Shown here piece after piece: positions 50,265-63,800 of a stretch of 64,000 bases of DNA. Position 1 is the stretch's first letter; each line of letters begins with the position of its first letter. Origin of the DNA: Gymnorhina tibicen. Lineage: Eukaryota; Chordata; Aves; Passeriformes; Artamidae. The stretch covers positions 1,453,421 through 1,517,420 of the forward strand of contig VXAZ01009370.1 in NCBI GenBank assembly GCA_013399875.1. Reading direction: 5' to 3'. Under the pieces are notes generated by a model. That model was not told the DNA's origin. It saw only the letters and a list, made by a program, of their open reading frames with translations, and did not search any database. Made by a program: the position numbers and the translations under genes.

Positions 50265-53200
50265 CCTTTAAACCAGGAGTCTGTGTCAGGAAGTGCACCG
50301 TGTTTTGGAGGTCAGACTAGGAAATAACCACAGACCCGAGTACAAAACCTGGTTTAATTGTTTTGGGTATTTGTAGCTCAGAAGCACAGGTTGGTGACTG
50401 CAAATTTTTAGTGAACAAACCCAGTAGTACAGATGTTGTGCTGCAAAGGAGATATTTCACTAAGCTGATCACTGTCAAGTGGGACTGATTGGAAGAACAA
50501 AAAAACAAAAAAAGGAAAGAAAATGAGAATAGGAATATGCCAATTCTTAAAATGCAAAAACTCTACCTAAGAGAGAAGACAGCAGTTTGAGGTGAAAGCC
50601 TGCTTTCGATTCACTGACGAAATACATTCAGCAGCTGGAGTGAAAAAAGCGACGTACACCACATGGGGAAGTGTGTGTGTAGGGAGGGGCAGCAGCCAGC
50701 TCCAACTGGACGCCATTTGGTACAGAAAATGAATGTGAGGTGGAGATGTATACCCAAAAATTCAGAGCAGGAAGGGTTAAGGAAAACAAGAAAGATATTT
50801 GTTTTCACGCAAAAACATATCCTAGCAACATCACCAGCCTAATATTAGGTGGAGATACTGAAGCTGACGCAGACATGAGAAAGGGAGAGGTGTCCAAAAG
50901 ATACTTTCTGTATTTGGAAGGCCACTCTCTTCTCACACGAGCTTGGCTTCCACCTCCTGGTTCATCTAGGAAAACATCAGGCATCGTCTGCTAGTGGAAA
51001 AATCAGATTTTATTATTATCACCACGAAGCATCTTGGAGGAAGTGGCCAAGGAAGTCTCTGGCCCGTGAGGAATCGTTTTTGGGTAGCTTGAACACAGGA
51101 CTACAAGGATGCTACTGCTACCTCAGTATTGGAATGGGGCCAGCCACTCCTGCTTGTGGGACTTTTTGTCATCCAAGAGGTGAAGAGTGAATCCTATGAA
51201 GATAAAATGCATGGACAGGACTACAATTAATGGCAATCAATTAGAAAATGAATTTTCTAGATAAGGTTTAAATTTATGAAGTTGGTAATTTCCGAGGTGG
51301 GATCTGACTGGAGAGGAGAGAGACAGGAGAAGGTTTGCTTTTGATAAGTGCCTGTGATGGGACTGTTCATGCATGGAAGGGTTTGGCAGGGCTGACAGGA
51401 GCTCAGGAGAGACTGGCACTGCCAAATTGGAAAAGCTGAGCTGAATGGAAAGTTGCAAGGGGACGTGACTGAAGGATATCCGTAACGCGGGGAGAAGGGA
51501 CACAGCAGAAGAGTGACACACTCAAGCTGGAGCCGAGGCACTGATGTTGAATGGAGAGCATTAGGAGAACTGCCAAGGGGAGCAAATCACTTTGGCATTT
51601 CCTTGTGGCTTCAGACCAGCTGTAGTTGCCTTTCAGGTAGCTGCTTTGGTCATAAAATTACTGGGTCAGTCTGGGGATACTGGGTGAAATGTTGGCAGAA
51701 GGAAAATCAGGTTTAGGTCTGGTCTAAGGCCTCCTCCTGGCCTTTAACTCTGGAGTGATGAAAATAGTCTCTGAAGAAAAACTGATAGAGGCAGTGCACG
51801 AGAGGAAAGGAAAAGCTGGAAGTTTTCTTCTTCCCCTTGTTCATGTAACTTGAATTTACTTGCTTCTTATCTTGAGCTTGGTAGGGTTTGTGCACGTCCT
51901 CACCAGCAACCATCCTGGCCAGCAATGAATCAAAACAGAAAGCTGAAGATTTGTCCGAGTTAATTTCTGTGGGCTTTTAATTTTTTATTTTGAAATCTTC
52001 ACATTTTCTTCTCAGCGTGCAGTTGTTATTTCCAACGAATTCTCCCTCTCCTGCCCTTTGAAGTGACCTTTGCTCAGACGTGCTGGCCTCTTCTCCAGGC
52101 TGCAAGGGGGACAGCAGGACTGGAGCAGCTGTGACTCCTTCAGATCAGGGAACCTGGTGGCAGAGAATGTGGCTGCTTTTTGCAACAGAATGTAAGCTCC
52201 AGTCCAGTGGGTTTTTAAAAGTATTATCAGAAGTGAAAGGCTACATTTAAAAATGTATAAGCAGGGACTTTCAGCGCTGCATGCCTTCATTCATAATTCA
52301 CCAGTGCTCGTTTCTAAAGAAGATTTGATATTTTTACAAGGTAAATGTACTTTAAAACCTTTCTTTACTTTGCAGTGAATGTGCAATTAAGTGAACTTAC
52401 TGAAAAGGAGAGGGAAGCAAGGTTTAGAATAGAGCCGCCCCGATAGCCATGAAATGATTGTAATTTTCATGTAATTCAGCTTTGATTGGGAAATGTTGTT
52501 GCATTCCTGTTCATTGTAATGCCATGTTTGGGGCTGGTGGAGAAACTTTTCTGACAGGATCTCCAGATTTGTGGCTGGTGACTATTATTACCTTCAGCTT
52601 TATGCCTGAAAATCCGTGGTGGAGAGGACACAATTTTCAGCTCCCGTCTCCCTGACGTGCCAGGGCCCCACGTGGCTGAGACCTGCTCAGCAGCCTGGTC
52701 TGGCCTGGAAGCTGCACCAGCATGTCCCAGTACCCAAACCAGCTCCCGAGACCTGTTGATATACATCAGGATATACGTCAGCACAGAGCTGAGCTGGGGG
52801 AAGGACTGAGATGTTTACTCCGACAAGAGATCCCCACTGTTCCGGTCTCCACAGTAATTATGGAGGGCAAAGTGCTTTTCCAGCACCTTCCCTGCACCTT
52901 TTATCCAGGCCCAGTGTGAGGTGCAGCCATTAATCAGACCAGCTGCTGGAGATAACTGCTAATTGAGAGCAGCGTGGCTCCCTGAAGTTCCCTCCCTCTT
53001 TCTATCCATGCTGAAAGACATCCTTTGTTCTCCGTGCTGGTGTTTCAGGAGCAGGTTGTGGTTGGATTCTGCTGAGCAGGGGTTTGGAGGAGGGACAGTG
53101 TTTATACAAAATACAGCCCATGTGTGTGTGTGCTGAGTGCCCCTGTCCACAGCCACACCACAGAGCGGGCCCTGGGCATCCCTATTCCAGTTCTGCAGGA

Positions 53201-56200
53201 AGAGGGAAGAGTGGGTGGCTGATAGGAAGCAATTGGAGAACTTCCATGGACATCTGACTTTGAAAGTTCAAATGGGTGGCCACCAGCATAAAAAGTGTTT
53301 GCAGCTGGTGTCGGAAAACTCAGCAAGGCTGTTGCCATGCCCATTACATCAACGTAAGGAAGATTCTTTTTCTTTGCACTAATAATCCTCTTAAAGCCAC
53401 TGGTGGGGGAACGTGCTGCTCAGCAGCAGAGCTCCAGAGCAGGACTTGCTGAGTCAACACAAAGAAATGAAGGAAAAAACTGTAATCACAAGTCTGTCTG
53501 GATAAATTAGGAGGAAAATTCATGGAGAACACTGAAGTTCCAGCACAGTGAAACCAGAGTAAAAGGAATCAACCGGGCTCCGTGTCCCAGATGTGCTACA
53601 CCACACTCAGCAATGTCCAGACAAGGTCACTTCTACCTCAAACACTGCGGAACAGCACCTGCTGCTTTACATTCTAGCCAAAATCAGCATTTTCACCCTC
53701 ATTCTCATTTTCTGCTGATGGATCCGTTGTCCCCCATCACGTTCATATGCAAAGGGTGTTATTAAAACCCACATTAAGTCAGGATTAGCTACAGGAGACT
53801 TTGGATGTGACACACCGCTCTCAGGCCCTCTTGCCCTTCTCTTTGGTGCTGGCTCGGGTGGGTGACGAGAGGCATCAGCACGTTGGGCCCCTCCACATGT
53901 GGTGGGTGGGACAGTGACCGTGCCCTTGCTGCCTCTGGAAGGGCGTGGGGAACTACCACTGGCTGGACCCAAGGCTATTCTTTGTTCCCACTTGGTTCTG
54001 TCCCTAACTCGACTTTATTATTTGAAAGGAAGTCTTTCCAGGGAAAATGTAGGGGAAAAGTCTCTGTCCCTAATGAGGCCGTCTGGGGACAGTCTCTGTC
54101 TAAGATTGCTCCTGTATAACCCTCAACTGGGTCTGGCTTCTTTTTCTTCACTGCTCTGTTCTTCATCCTTTAAGAGTTGCCTAGGACTTAGGGATGAAAG
54201 CCTGCCTCGTTCCCTCAAAGGATCAAATCCATTAGGCCCGTTTTCCAACTTGATTGATGTTTATATCTATTAATTGTTTTCCCTCTCATTTTCTGATTTC
54301 CTACTGATATCACAGAAAAACCCTGAAGAAAACAATCTTTGATGGAGAATAACATATTTCAGAAGACAACTTCCCACCTCCAGTGTTTGTGGATAATTAG
54401 AAGATTGAATATAAACGGCTGGGATAGCTCCTTATTAACGTTATTTTTCTTACCATCACCCAGAACAGCCCATTTCTCTGTGCATTTTGGACATCCCAGG
54501 ATCATTTCCATGCAAAAGGCCAAGGTCACTCCCTCTCTGCCTGTTGTCCATGTTCTGCCAGCTGTGACTTTAAGCAACATCATATTTTTAGCATCTGCTG
54601 TGAGATGCCTCCTGGTGTTTATGTGCTGCTGTATCTTCCACGTGCATTAGCAGGTGGGACCAGGCTAACCCACACTCTTCCCAAGGGACTCAGGTCCTGC
54701 CAGTGGACACAGGGGGACAAATGGAGGTGAAAAAATCCCCAGTGACACCATGAGCTCACAGGAGCAATCGAGATGAATTCTGGAAATGGAGATTTTCCTC
54801 CCCAGTAACCCTTGGCTCCAGATGAAGGGGTGCATTAATGATGGGATGTGACCTTATCTAAGTCAGGTTAAGGTTTTTCACTTTGAACAAAGGCCAAGCT
54901 GGGAATTCAACGGAAAAATCTTTTGAGTCATAATATATGGCAAATTCATATTCAGGACAGATGGTATTTTCTAAAAGTAGCTGTTTACTCTTAGAATTAC
55001 TCTTCTTCCTTCCTGTGGCATTTTTTCCTCATTCCGTGGTTCTTCTGCCCACAAACTTGTCTTTTTCAGTAAATTTCTAGTGACAATTTTAACGATCTCT
55101 TAAAAAAACCCAGCTATAAAAAACCTCCCTCCCTGTCTATGTCCTCTTACCTTCGTGATCCTCTGGGGCAATATCCTGCCCTAATTATGGATAAAAGCAC
55201 AATATTTAGCTATTTTGGAAAATGTCTTTTGTCTTCATACAGGAGGTCTAATTAGAAGTTTAGTCCATCTTGCTTTTTGTCCAGCTAAATGCCACACTCT
55301 CTATTTGTGTTGCTGCCTTTGGTCCTGGCTAATTAAGGAAATCAAGAATAGATTGCAAAAAAAAGAAAATCTATCTTGATTTATTTTCTTTTAGAAAACT
55401 GATTTCAGCTGCACTCTTGTCTCTTCCTTTCCCCCTTTCATAAGGAGAGCAGACAGTTTCAGATTTCTGCCACCCTCATCTCTCCCCTCTGACAAATCCC
55501 CTCTGGATTTATGCCCAGGTACAAACCAAGACAGAGCAGGATTTGGCCCAGCAGCCCCAGCAGGAACCAAACATAGGACCTGGCCCAAATCATCAGGCAC
55601 CTTATGGGGCAGAGCTAGCCCCAATTAAACACCTTGAAGTCGCAGTCTGTGTCAGCCTCATCGTCCTGTGACAGGGCTCGGCTCTTGTATTTCCCAGGCA
55701 CAGTCCTGAACATTAGATTTTTCTGTTATTTAAGCCGTATTTTCTTTCAGTTTGGACGACGGCGGCTTTCCACTGGCACCATATTCATTAAAAGGTCTCT
55801 AAGTCCACAGCAGTATTCAAAAGTGTTGCTCATTAAACCTTGGAAAGCAGACAACCTTCCTCTTGTGTGATGGTGAGGATGAAAGGTCTTGTAAAAGTCT
55901 TCTTTATAGAAATAAAAATAGTCCCAGAAGCACAGCTTTTTTTCCCTTCCTATTCCACACAGGTTTCTCTGTTGACAATTGCAGCTAATTTTATCTTCTG
56001 TTATTTCTGGATATATTTATGATAGCCCCAGTATAATCTAACAGAGATTCTTCTCTTCACAGAACTACCCAGCATTCTTGCTGCAGTGTCTCGCTGGTAC
56101 CCATCACCCTGGTTTCAACACTCATTTCAGATATAAAATTAGAGACACAGATGCTGAATATTGTACTATTCAAAATGCTACACTTTGTTTGGTCTGCTTT

Positions 56201-57668
56201 TTTTTTTAACTTTGCACTTCTTATTAAATTAAAGGCGTCCCAACTCTCAAATTATGGAGCTGCACTTATTTTAGGGATAATTAACAGCAAATGTAGTTAT
56301 TAACTTGTTTGCTTGAGGGAGAGAGAGAAAAGGTAAGAGAATTATTGTTGGTAAAGCAAAAGAAATTGGAGGAAAAAATCACTGGCTTCAGACAACACAT
56401 AATATGTGACTGAAAAAATGGAGCCAAGTGGGAGCCTGCAACGCCAAACTGCAATTAATCCTGGCTCACCAAGGCTTGAAAAGCAGATTTTCAGCTGACA
56501 TGTGTTACACAGCACCTTGACTAGGCAGGCAGCAGCTCCATTCCTGTGGCAAAGCAGTTGTCTGCGAGAGCAGAACTGATCTGGGCAGGAGACAGAGCTC
56601 TGCGGGGTCACGCTGGGCTCCCGCAGAAGGAAGGGGCTGTGGGAAGCCAGGCTCTTTGTGGCTTTGATCCTGGCAGGGCAGGGCTGCTTCTGAGGCTCTG
56701 CCTGCTCCGGTGGGATCGGGGTGATGGGGTGGGTTAAAAGGGGGAAAAAGATAACCCGCAGACAAAATCCACACTCTGCTCGGTGCTTAGTGCGGGGCTG
56801 AGATCAGATGTCAGCCACACAGGGCAGTTCCAGAGGGAGCCCAAACACCCCAACAGTGGCAGCAGCATCACTGCCAGGGCACCATAGCTGAGCAGCAATG
56901 AACAGAATTTTCAGTCAAAAATATTTTAAAGCCACATGTTAGCAAACAGTTCTGTTAATGAGCGTTTTCAGCATCATCTTCTTGTTCTTACTGATTTTTC
57001 TCCTCTGAAAGAAAAACTCTTTCCCTTACTGTTCATTTGACTTTTGGTGTTTGGAACCCTCTTTTTTGTAACTATGTTAAGTTTAAAAAAAAATAGTTAG
57101 GCTTTTCCAGATAGTGTAGGGTTTGGGGCTCAGGGAAAAAAATCCTACTGTTACTGGTAATTGAAAAAAAATCAAACTATAGGATAATTCCTGAGGCTGA
57201 ATTTCCATGGAAAACTTTGTCTTCCTTGCCTGGGTGGGTCCATTCTCCAGGTCTCTTCCCAATGTCCCTGTCCCTGTCTGGGTTTGGTCTTATATCTCCC
57301 CCTCTGTTCTATGTTGCTGAAGTGGAAGCGTGTACATTATTAAAGCAGCTGCCTCAGACCCAGTCAGGTTTTCCCCATCAGAGCCTTTTCATAAATCTGG
57401 GCATGCAGAACTTCAACAACGTTTAATGCTACTGTATGGGTAGGAAAGAGCAGCTCCTTTCATTGGCAAGCGCCAGGCATATTTCTGCAGTCAGACACAG
57501 AGCGATGGTCTCACGAGCAACACTTATTTCCACTCTTGTTCATGCTCGTGCCACAGATTAATCTCTTTGCCCACAGCAGACTCCCTGTCTGATTTATTTG
57601 TGTGTATGAAAGGGACCCTACCCCGGGCTCTGGCTCTGGGCAGTCATTGCAAGGACATCCAATTATCA

Positions 57669-57709
57669 GTTCATCATTTTATTTTGATTAAATGGTAGTT
57701 ATGATGAAC
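57669..57709. repeat. Imperfect hairpin with a perfect 9-bp stem
   Basis: GTTCATCAT at 57669-57677 pairs exactly with ATGATGAAC at 57701-57709 across a 23-nt AT-rich loop. Confidence 0.6.
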
Positions 57710-60165
57710 AGCCGCACTCGAGTTGTGTCCTCTGCTCTTTTGTGTGGCTGTTAACACACGCCTAGCACTGGCTGCTCAAGAGACCAGCCCTTGCCTGCAT
57801 GCAAAGCCAGCTGGACTCAAAAAGAGCCTTTGTAGTGACTTCAGACAACCTTGGAGCCAGCCTCTGATGTAAAGTATCACAAGCTGGTAGTGATAATAAT
57901 TTTCTTTTTCAATCACAGGAAACTCCATGCTTCTAGATGCAACCAGCTCAAACAAATACATATTCAAATGAGAACACACCATAGGTGGGAAGAGAAATAT
58001 AATTGCACCCAATTTTGCACTTGCACTTGTCCTCCAGGAGCTAAAATGGGATTTTTAATATACTTATTTTGAATATGTGCATCTGCTCTGTCATTTTTGC
58101 ATAATGAGCACATTCCTGATACTTAAAGAATTAGCTTTCCCTCTCGCTAAGATATAGGCAAAATGAGGCGTGCTGTTATTCATGTATTTATTTATTCATT
58201 CATTATTTTTTTTGCGTGAAGCATACTGGGCAATCCATCTTGTTCCCAGGAAAACCCCAGGGGATACGGAGAAGGCTCAGCATTCAGCTCTGAACCCAAT
58301 TATCACAAATCTCATCCTATAAATTAGAGCATGTTGCAGGGAAGGAAGAAGATGCAGCTCCCCACAGTACACTCCCTGAAAGAAAGAGAGAGAGAAAAAT
58401 GCTTTTGGACAGATGCCTGGAGAAACGCAGGGGAGGGAGCTTATCCAGTCACCCCCAGATCCATGCTGCAGCAAGGGAAGGGGCCATTAGCTGCGCTTCC
58501 AAATGTGTTTTGCCGTGTCATGGTTTCATACACCGAGCAAAGTCCAAAGCACAGCAGTAGACACGGACAGCGTCCACTCCAGGATGTATCCAGAGCTCAG
58601 GCATGATCCTTCCCTCAAAGGAAAGCAACTTTTCTTGCTCAAGTGGGCCCAATAATGAGCTTTTATTTCCCCCTTTTAATGGCTCAGAGGATAGATCTAA
58701 AAATATATTATTTCCCAGAGTAATTCAGATGCTAGAAACCCATCAGGAGAGCACCTACAGGCTATTCCTGCAGCAGGGCTTAGGTCCATGGTAAGTGACC
58801 CCTGTAACTCCCACAGACCTGCTCCACAGCTGCAGGGTGTCCACCAACACCCCCAAATGCTGTGATTAAGAGGTTTCCAGAAAAAAATATCACCACCTCT
58901 TGGGTTTTGACGTGCCTGCACCACCTGTCTCGCTAACAGGTTGACAGAGGCGATATTTTCCTTCAAGTGACGCTGGTAAGAAGGTGTGAATCATAACCAG
59001 AATAATTGCTGTAGTCCTTCCATTGACTTCACTTCCAGCCAAAGCTGGACACCCACGTGTGCCTGGGAATAGGGGAGCAGGGTGTGCCAAGCGTGCTGAT
59101 GCAGCACAGGAGCTGTGGAAGTAGGGGCTGCTCTTTAAAGCTCACCGATACTGGTGCATCGCTGACTTTATTTAAATAGTGCTCCTTCTGAAGCATGTTT
59201 CCCTGTTTTACATAACTTTTGAAACTTATTTGGGTTCTGAACTATCCCAGGCAGCTGCTATAGCCTTTGTGGGAAACCACTGTTCCTGGTGTCCCTACAG
59301 CTTTGCTCTGAAGGTGCCTCAGGTGGCCAAGTAGCACAGACAACCTACAGCTCCATGTTGTGCTGGTTTAATTGAATCACTGCAAAGGGGTTTGAAGGTT
59401 TGAATGATCAAGGAGCTTAATGTCTGGCTGCAGCAGTGTCTAACCAGTCAGTTCACCATCACTTCTAGCAACAGAGGGGACTGTAAAGCACTCTCAGACT
59501 GCTGTGGGATGCTGTTAGACAGGCAACATCCCTGAAAATTGCCAGCACTCCACGCTGGAATCATTCAGTCTGGGGTGCAAAGTGTGGAGACCTGGTAAAA
59601 AAGTGTCTGAACCTCTCAAAAAGCCATCACAGGCTTGAGGTAGGATGCTCTAATAAGGGTGAGGATGTGTGAGATGCTCTCATAAATATGCAGCAGCCTT
59701 GCCAGCTGGTTTGCAGACTGCACAGGATGGTGTAGTCCATAAATTTTTCTTCTGACTTCTTACCCTTCCTTCTCGGTAGGGAACATCTGTTTTCTCCTGT
59801 TGCAAAACTGAACCCCAGGTAAACAGCTAAGGCGTTACTCTTTAATCAGATATACCACCACCAGGTCAAATAAAACACTTGCACAACACTTTTAATTTTA
59901 ACATCCCTGTTTCCAGGGTGTTTCTCAGAAGCTCAGGTGAGCAGCTCTGTATCTCTGCAGCTGCTCAAGGCTGGATCTGAAGAAAATTGAAACAGCTGGG
60001 AAGGTTTCCATTAACTTCACTAGACTGGGTCCTGTAACAGGAAAATATTCCTAATTTCAGGCTTCACGGGATGGCTCTGCCATTGCCTCTTTAAGAGGTG
60101 AAAAAATGCACTGTGGGCACCGCACATCCTGAACACTACAAAATCAATTTTTCCACTAGAGCTAT

Positions 60166-60400
60166 AGAATCATAGGAATGTTTAGGTTGGAAAAGATCTC
60201 TCAGATCATCGAGCCCAACTATTAATCCGGCCCTGCCAAGTCCACCACTAAATCATGTGCCTCAGAGCCACATCATTAAATCTCTGCGGGGATGGTGACT
60301 CAGCCACTGGCCTGGACAGCCTGTTCCAGCGCTTGACTATCACTGACACATGAGTCATGACATGTTTTCTCACCTTATCTGAGTTCTCCAGAAAGAAGAG
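60166..60400 (-). mobile_element. CR1 LINE 3'-end fragment, diverged subfamily
   Basis: The plus strand begins AGAATCATAGGAATGTTTAG and continues AAAGATCTCTCAGATCATCG, CTGCCAAGTCCACCACTAAA, GGGATGGTGACTC and CAGCCTGTTCCAGCGCTTGA. This is a CR1 3' region on the minus strand, of a subfamily unlike the 41-42 kb copies. The inner boundary is blurred. Confidence 0.9.
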
Positions 60401-60730
60401 CTTCCTTCCACTTCCTGCATCAAACCTGAAGACTACCAGCAGGCTCCTCTTGCTCACCCTGCTCTGAGCAGCTGTCAGAGCCTTCAGGACAGAAGGAATC
60501 AGGGGGAACGCCCCACACGGACACTCTGGTGTTTGAGCAGTGCTGGAAGTTCAAAACACCAGGGTTCAGTGCAAGTGCCAAGATAACAGCTGGGGTCAGG
60601 AGGATGTGCAGGGACTGAATCAATGAGATTGGGTTTTTTCTTACACCAGACAAGGGGTTCCTTGTGCCAGCAACACTGACAGTCCCTCCTGATAAATTTA
60701 AGAAGGAATAAGTGATTTCACAGGAACTAC

Positions 60731-60858
60731 AGAATCCTAGAATCGTTTGGGTTGGAAAGGATGTCCAAGATAATCTCATTCCAACATCTCTAGACCACCT
60801 TGCCCTAGACCAGGTCCTAAAGTCCCATCCAGCCTGGCCTGGAACACTGCCAGGGATT
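60731..60858 (-). mobile_element. Short CR1 LINE 3'-end fragment
   Basis: The plus strand reads AGAATCCTAGAATCGTTTGG and GTTGGAAAGGATGTCCAAGA, then CCCATCCAGCCTGGCCTGGA. It is a heavily truncated CR1 end in the same orientation as the copy about 0.35 kb before it. Confidence 0.85.
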
Positions 60859-63800
60859 ATCACACAAGCTCCTATTTCAGTCTACCAGACATGTCACAAA
60901 GCGAGGGCTCTGAAGGCACAACTAATGCAAGGAAACTTGCTGCAAACAGGAGAGACTAAAGTTCACTGCCAGCATTTTAAAAAAGCTCTAATTACAATGC
61001 AAAGAGTTGGCTATAGATGCCTCAAGTTATAAATAATGAATGTTGGTGTTTATTCAGGCAAAAACCACAACCATTAAAAATGGAAATCCAGTGCAAATCA
61101 GTGAAGCAAACATCTAGAATAGAAATAGAGAGAAAAGATAAACAATAATGATAAATTATTAAAGCTTATAACTAAGAAAGCTGTGGGAATGTCAGAGAGA
61201 CCATTCATCTGTAAATGGGGCAGTGAAAGAAGATAATGCACCTAAATTCTGCATCTTTAAAACTCTCACTGACTTCACTGATTAGGAAGGAGTTGACTAA
61301 AAATCAGCAGAAAGGGTTCTGATTTGGTCTAGAAAACAATGCAAACTTCATTCAATGGACGAACAAGAAATGCCTTTTATCACTGCTATTTATAAATGCT
61401 GCCTGTGGCAAAGATTCCTGGTGCATAAATTGTTATGGTGAAGGACTACCAGGAAAAGCTACGAGGAAAGGGGTTTGCAGTTTTGGATAGCCTCATTTGC
61501 TGTTTACAAATCAGGTTTGTCCTCCATCTCCAAAGCTCAGCCTGTGATCAGAGCAGTAAGCGCTGCTCCTGGCTTAGGTATTGGTGTTCACAAGAACGGA
61601 TTTGACCATCAGCTTGCCTCTGTCATTTTGGGTTGTTTCTTTCTCCCAGCTTGGTCTTCCTTAACATTTTTCTGGCAGCTTTAGGTCTCATTTCTCATTT
61701 ACGTGTGCATGAGGATCCAGGAGGTGCAGGCAGATTGTTGTCCTGCCTCGATTTACGGCACCTTCTGCAGGCACCCAGGTGCTCCAGGGAGCACGGCGGG
61801 CGTACGGGGATCATCGCGCTCCAGCAGGCTCCAGCACCGCCTCTGGAGTGACACGTGGCTGGTGTCAGCACAGCCCCAGCACCTGGGGGGGGTGAGATTT
61901 TAGATTGTCTGTCTTAGGTCACCCTGGGATGTATTTTTAAGTTATGTCAAGGTCAGCCAGCACACGTGGTAGGTGGTTTTGTGCGTGTGTCTGTCAGTCA
62001 GCACCTTTCCAGAAGAAACGTCAGAGGAATTCATGATGAGATCCTAACGTTATTCATTACTGTGGCCAAGGCACAACGCGACCCAGATTCCCACGTTCAT
62101 AGGAGTGGAGAGTGCTCTGATCTGACATCTCCAATTCGGAGATGCTCTGCTTTGGTCCCAGCTGCCAATTCCATCTGCGAGCTGCTGGGTTTGGGCCTGT
62201 ACCTGAGTCAGATTCAAGGCATAACCTGAGTTGCTTGTGACAGGGGACGGGGCTGATTGTGCAGTAAGGTCATTCAAACGAGGAGATGATCTCCCATCAC
62301 CTCAATCCTCTTAGAGAAGACTGGATAAAAATGTGAGCATTCCCCCCATCCTGCTCAAAACCCCCTTAGCTGGTCATCATAATCACATCAAAGCTGCATA
62401 AACGGAAAACCTCGGGAAGTGTTTAACATGCCTAAAAAGGTGGAGCAGCATGTATCGCAGCAGCTCTTTTCTAGACACAAATCTTTGCTCTGCCCTTGCA
62501 CTGGAGGAAGAGGAGTTGCTACTGCCAAGTCAACAGCCTCCTTTTTGCTGATGTTTCATTCCTAACCATGGCCAGAACTGGTCTGACCTCAATTCTCAAG
62601 TCTTTTGACCCACCAAATTGAATTGCTTTTAATTTTTTTTCTAGACAGCCCCCAAAAGCATTGAAGTGATACTGTACTGATGCAAATGTAGAAGGGAGCA
62701 GATAATTGAGTTTGATCTGGTCAGACAGAGTTATGGCTGGAGGCTACCTATGAATGACTTTGAGCGTAAAAGTATTATTCTCAAGAAATCCAGCAGCTTC
62801 CAACTGGTAATAATTTGACATTCCATGTGAAAACTCGTCCCACAACACTCAAAATTTCCTCCAAATGCTCTATTTAGCTTCAAAAGAATTTTCCTTGTGT
62901 GCACTTATTTCTGCGTATTGAGCCCCAAATACTTCAGTAAACAACCACTGGCAAGAAACTCCACAGAAACAACTGATAGCTGGAATAATTTCTGCAAAAT
63001 GAACTTTTTGGTTATACATTCAGTGACAGAAGAAAAAGTTTTCTCCCTCAGGATGCAAATTATCAGCGCTCTGGTGTGTGTCCAGCTCCAAGATGGGAAC
63101 TCAGCACTTTCAGGAGGGGGTCACAAGCCTTGCTGACAGTCCCTAGGTGGAGTCTGGATGTGCCAAGGGGACGGAGGGGACGATGCCATTGCTGCAGTGG
63201 AGGATAGCAGGACGTCCCCCTTGGACCGACACCACGTACAGGCCCACTGGATGGAACCAGAACTCCCTGTGGATGCTCCTCCCTGCAACGCCCACGTAAG
63301 ACAAGTTCATTCTCAGTTCAGTGCCCAAGGGCAACAGTCAGGCTGAAATCCCAGTTTCCCTCCTCCTACACAACACATCTTGCTGCTGCTTACACTGCAA
63401 TCTGCTTCAGGCTTCCAGCTTGTATATACATCACAGGCTCTGCTGATCACAACAGTGATACCTACTTCAAACAATGAGAGCTTTTTGCCTTCAGTTTCCC
63501 TTTGATGCTTAAATAACAGGAAAACCACAAAAACAAATGAGGCTCTCCTCTGAATTACTCAGGAGAATACGGTAAGCTATTCTACGCTGTCAGATACCGT
63601 TGAAATTAGGTGCTTTTAGAAATATATGATCTATTTTTGTCTGTTATTTACTGTGCACACTGTATTTATTGTGCTGAACGCATTATGCCCCTGACAGGCT
63701 ACCACAGATTCCTCAGTGTGTTAATTGTCTGGGCCCTGCTGCTACACCCACTTTTGAGATTCAGACACAAACCAATTGAATTCTGACATTTATTTATCTT

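Larger units (their letters stand above)
49543..60165. other. Intergenic DNA with an assembly gap, no gene recognised
   Basis: No exon is supported. The segment includes a T/C-rich (TTTTC)n run at 49965-49997, the second gap (50231-50256), a GA-rich run at 58379-58398, and a 9-bp inverted repeat at 57669-57709. Open frames are short and unrecognisable. Confidence 0.5.

Noticed and set aside
63143..63334. Protein-like 63-codon minus frame, possible terminal exon
   Set aside because: Compared mentally with FAM20C and PDGFA, the expected neighbours, and found no resemblance; no persuasive acceptor frame.
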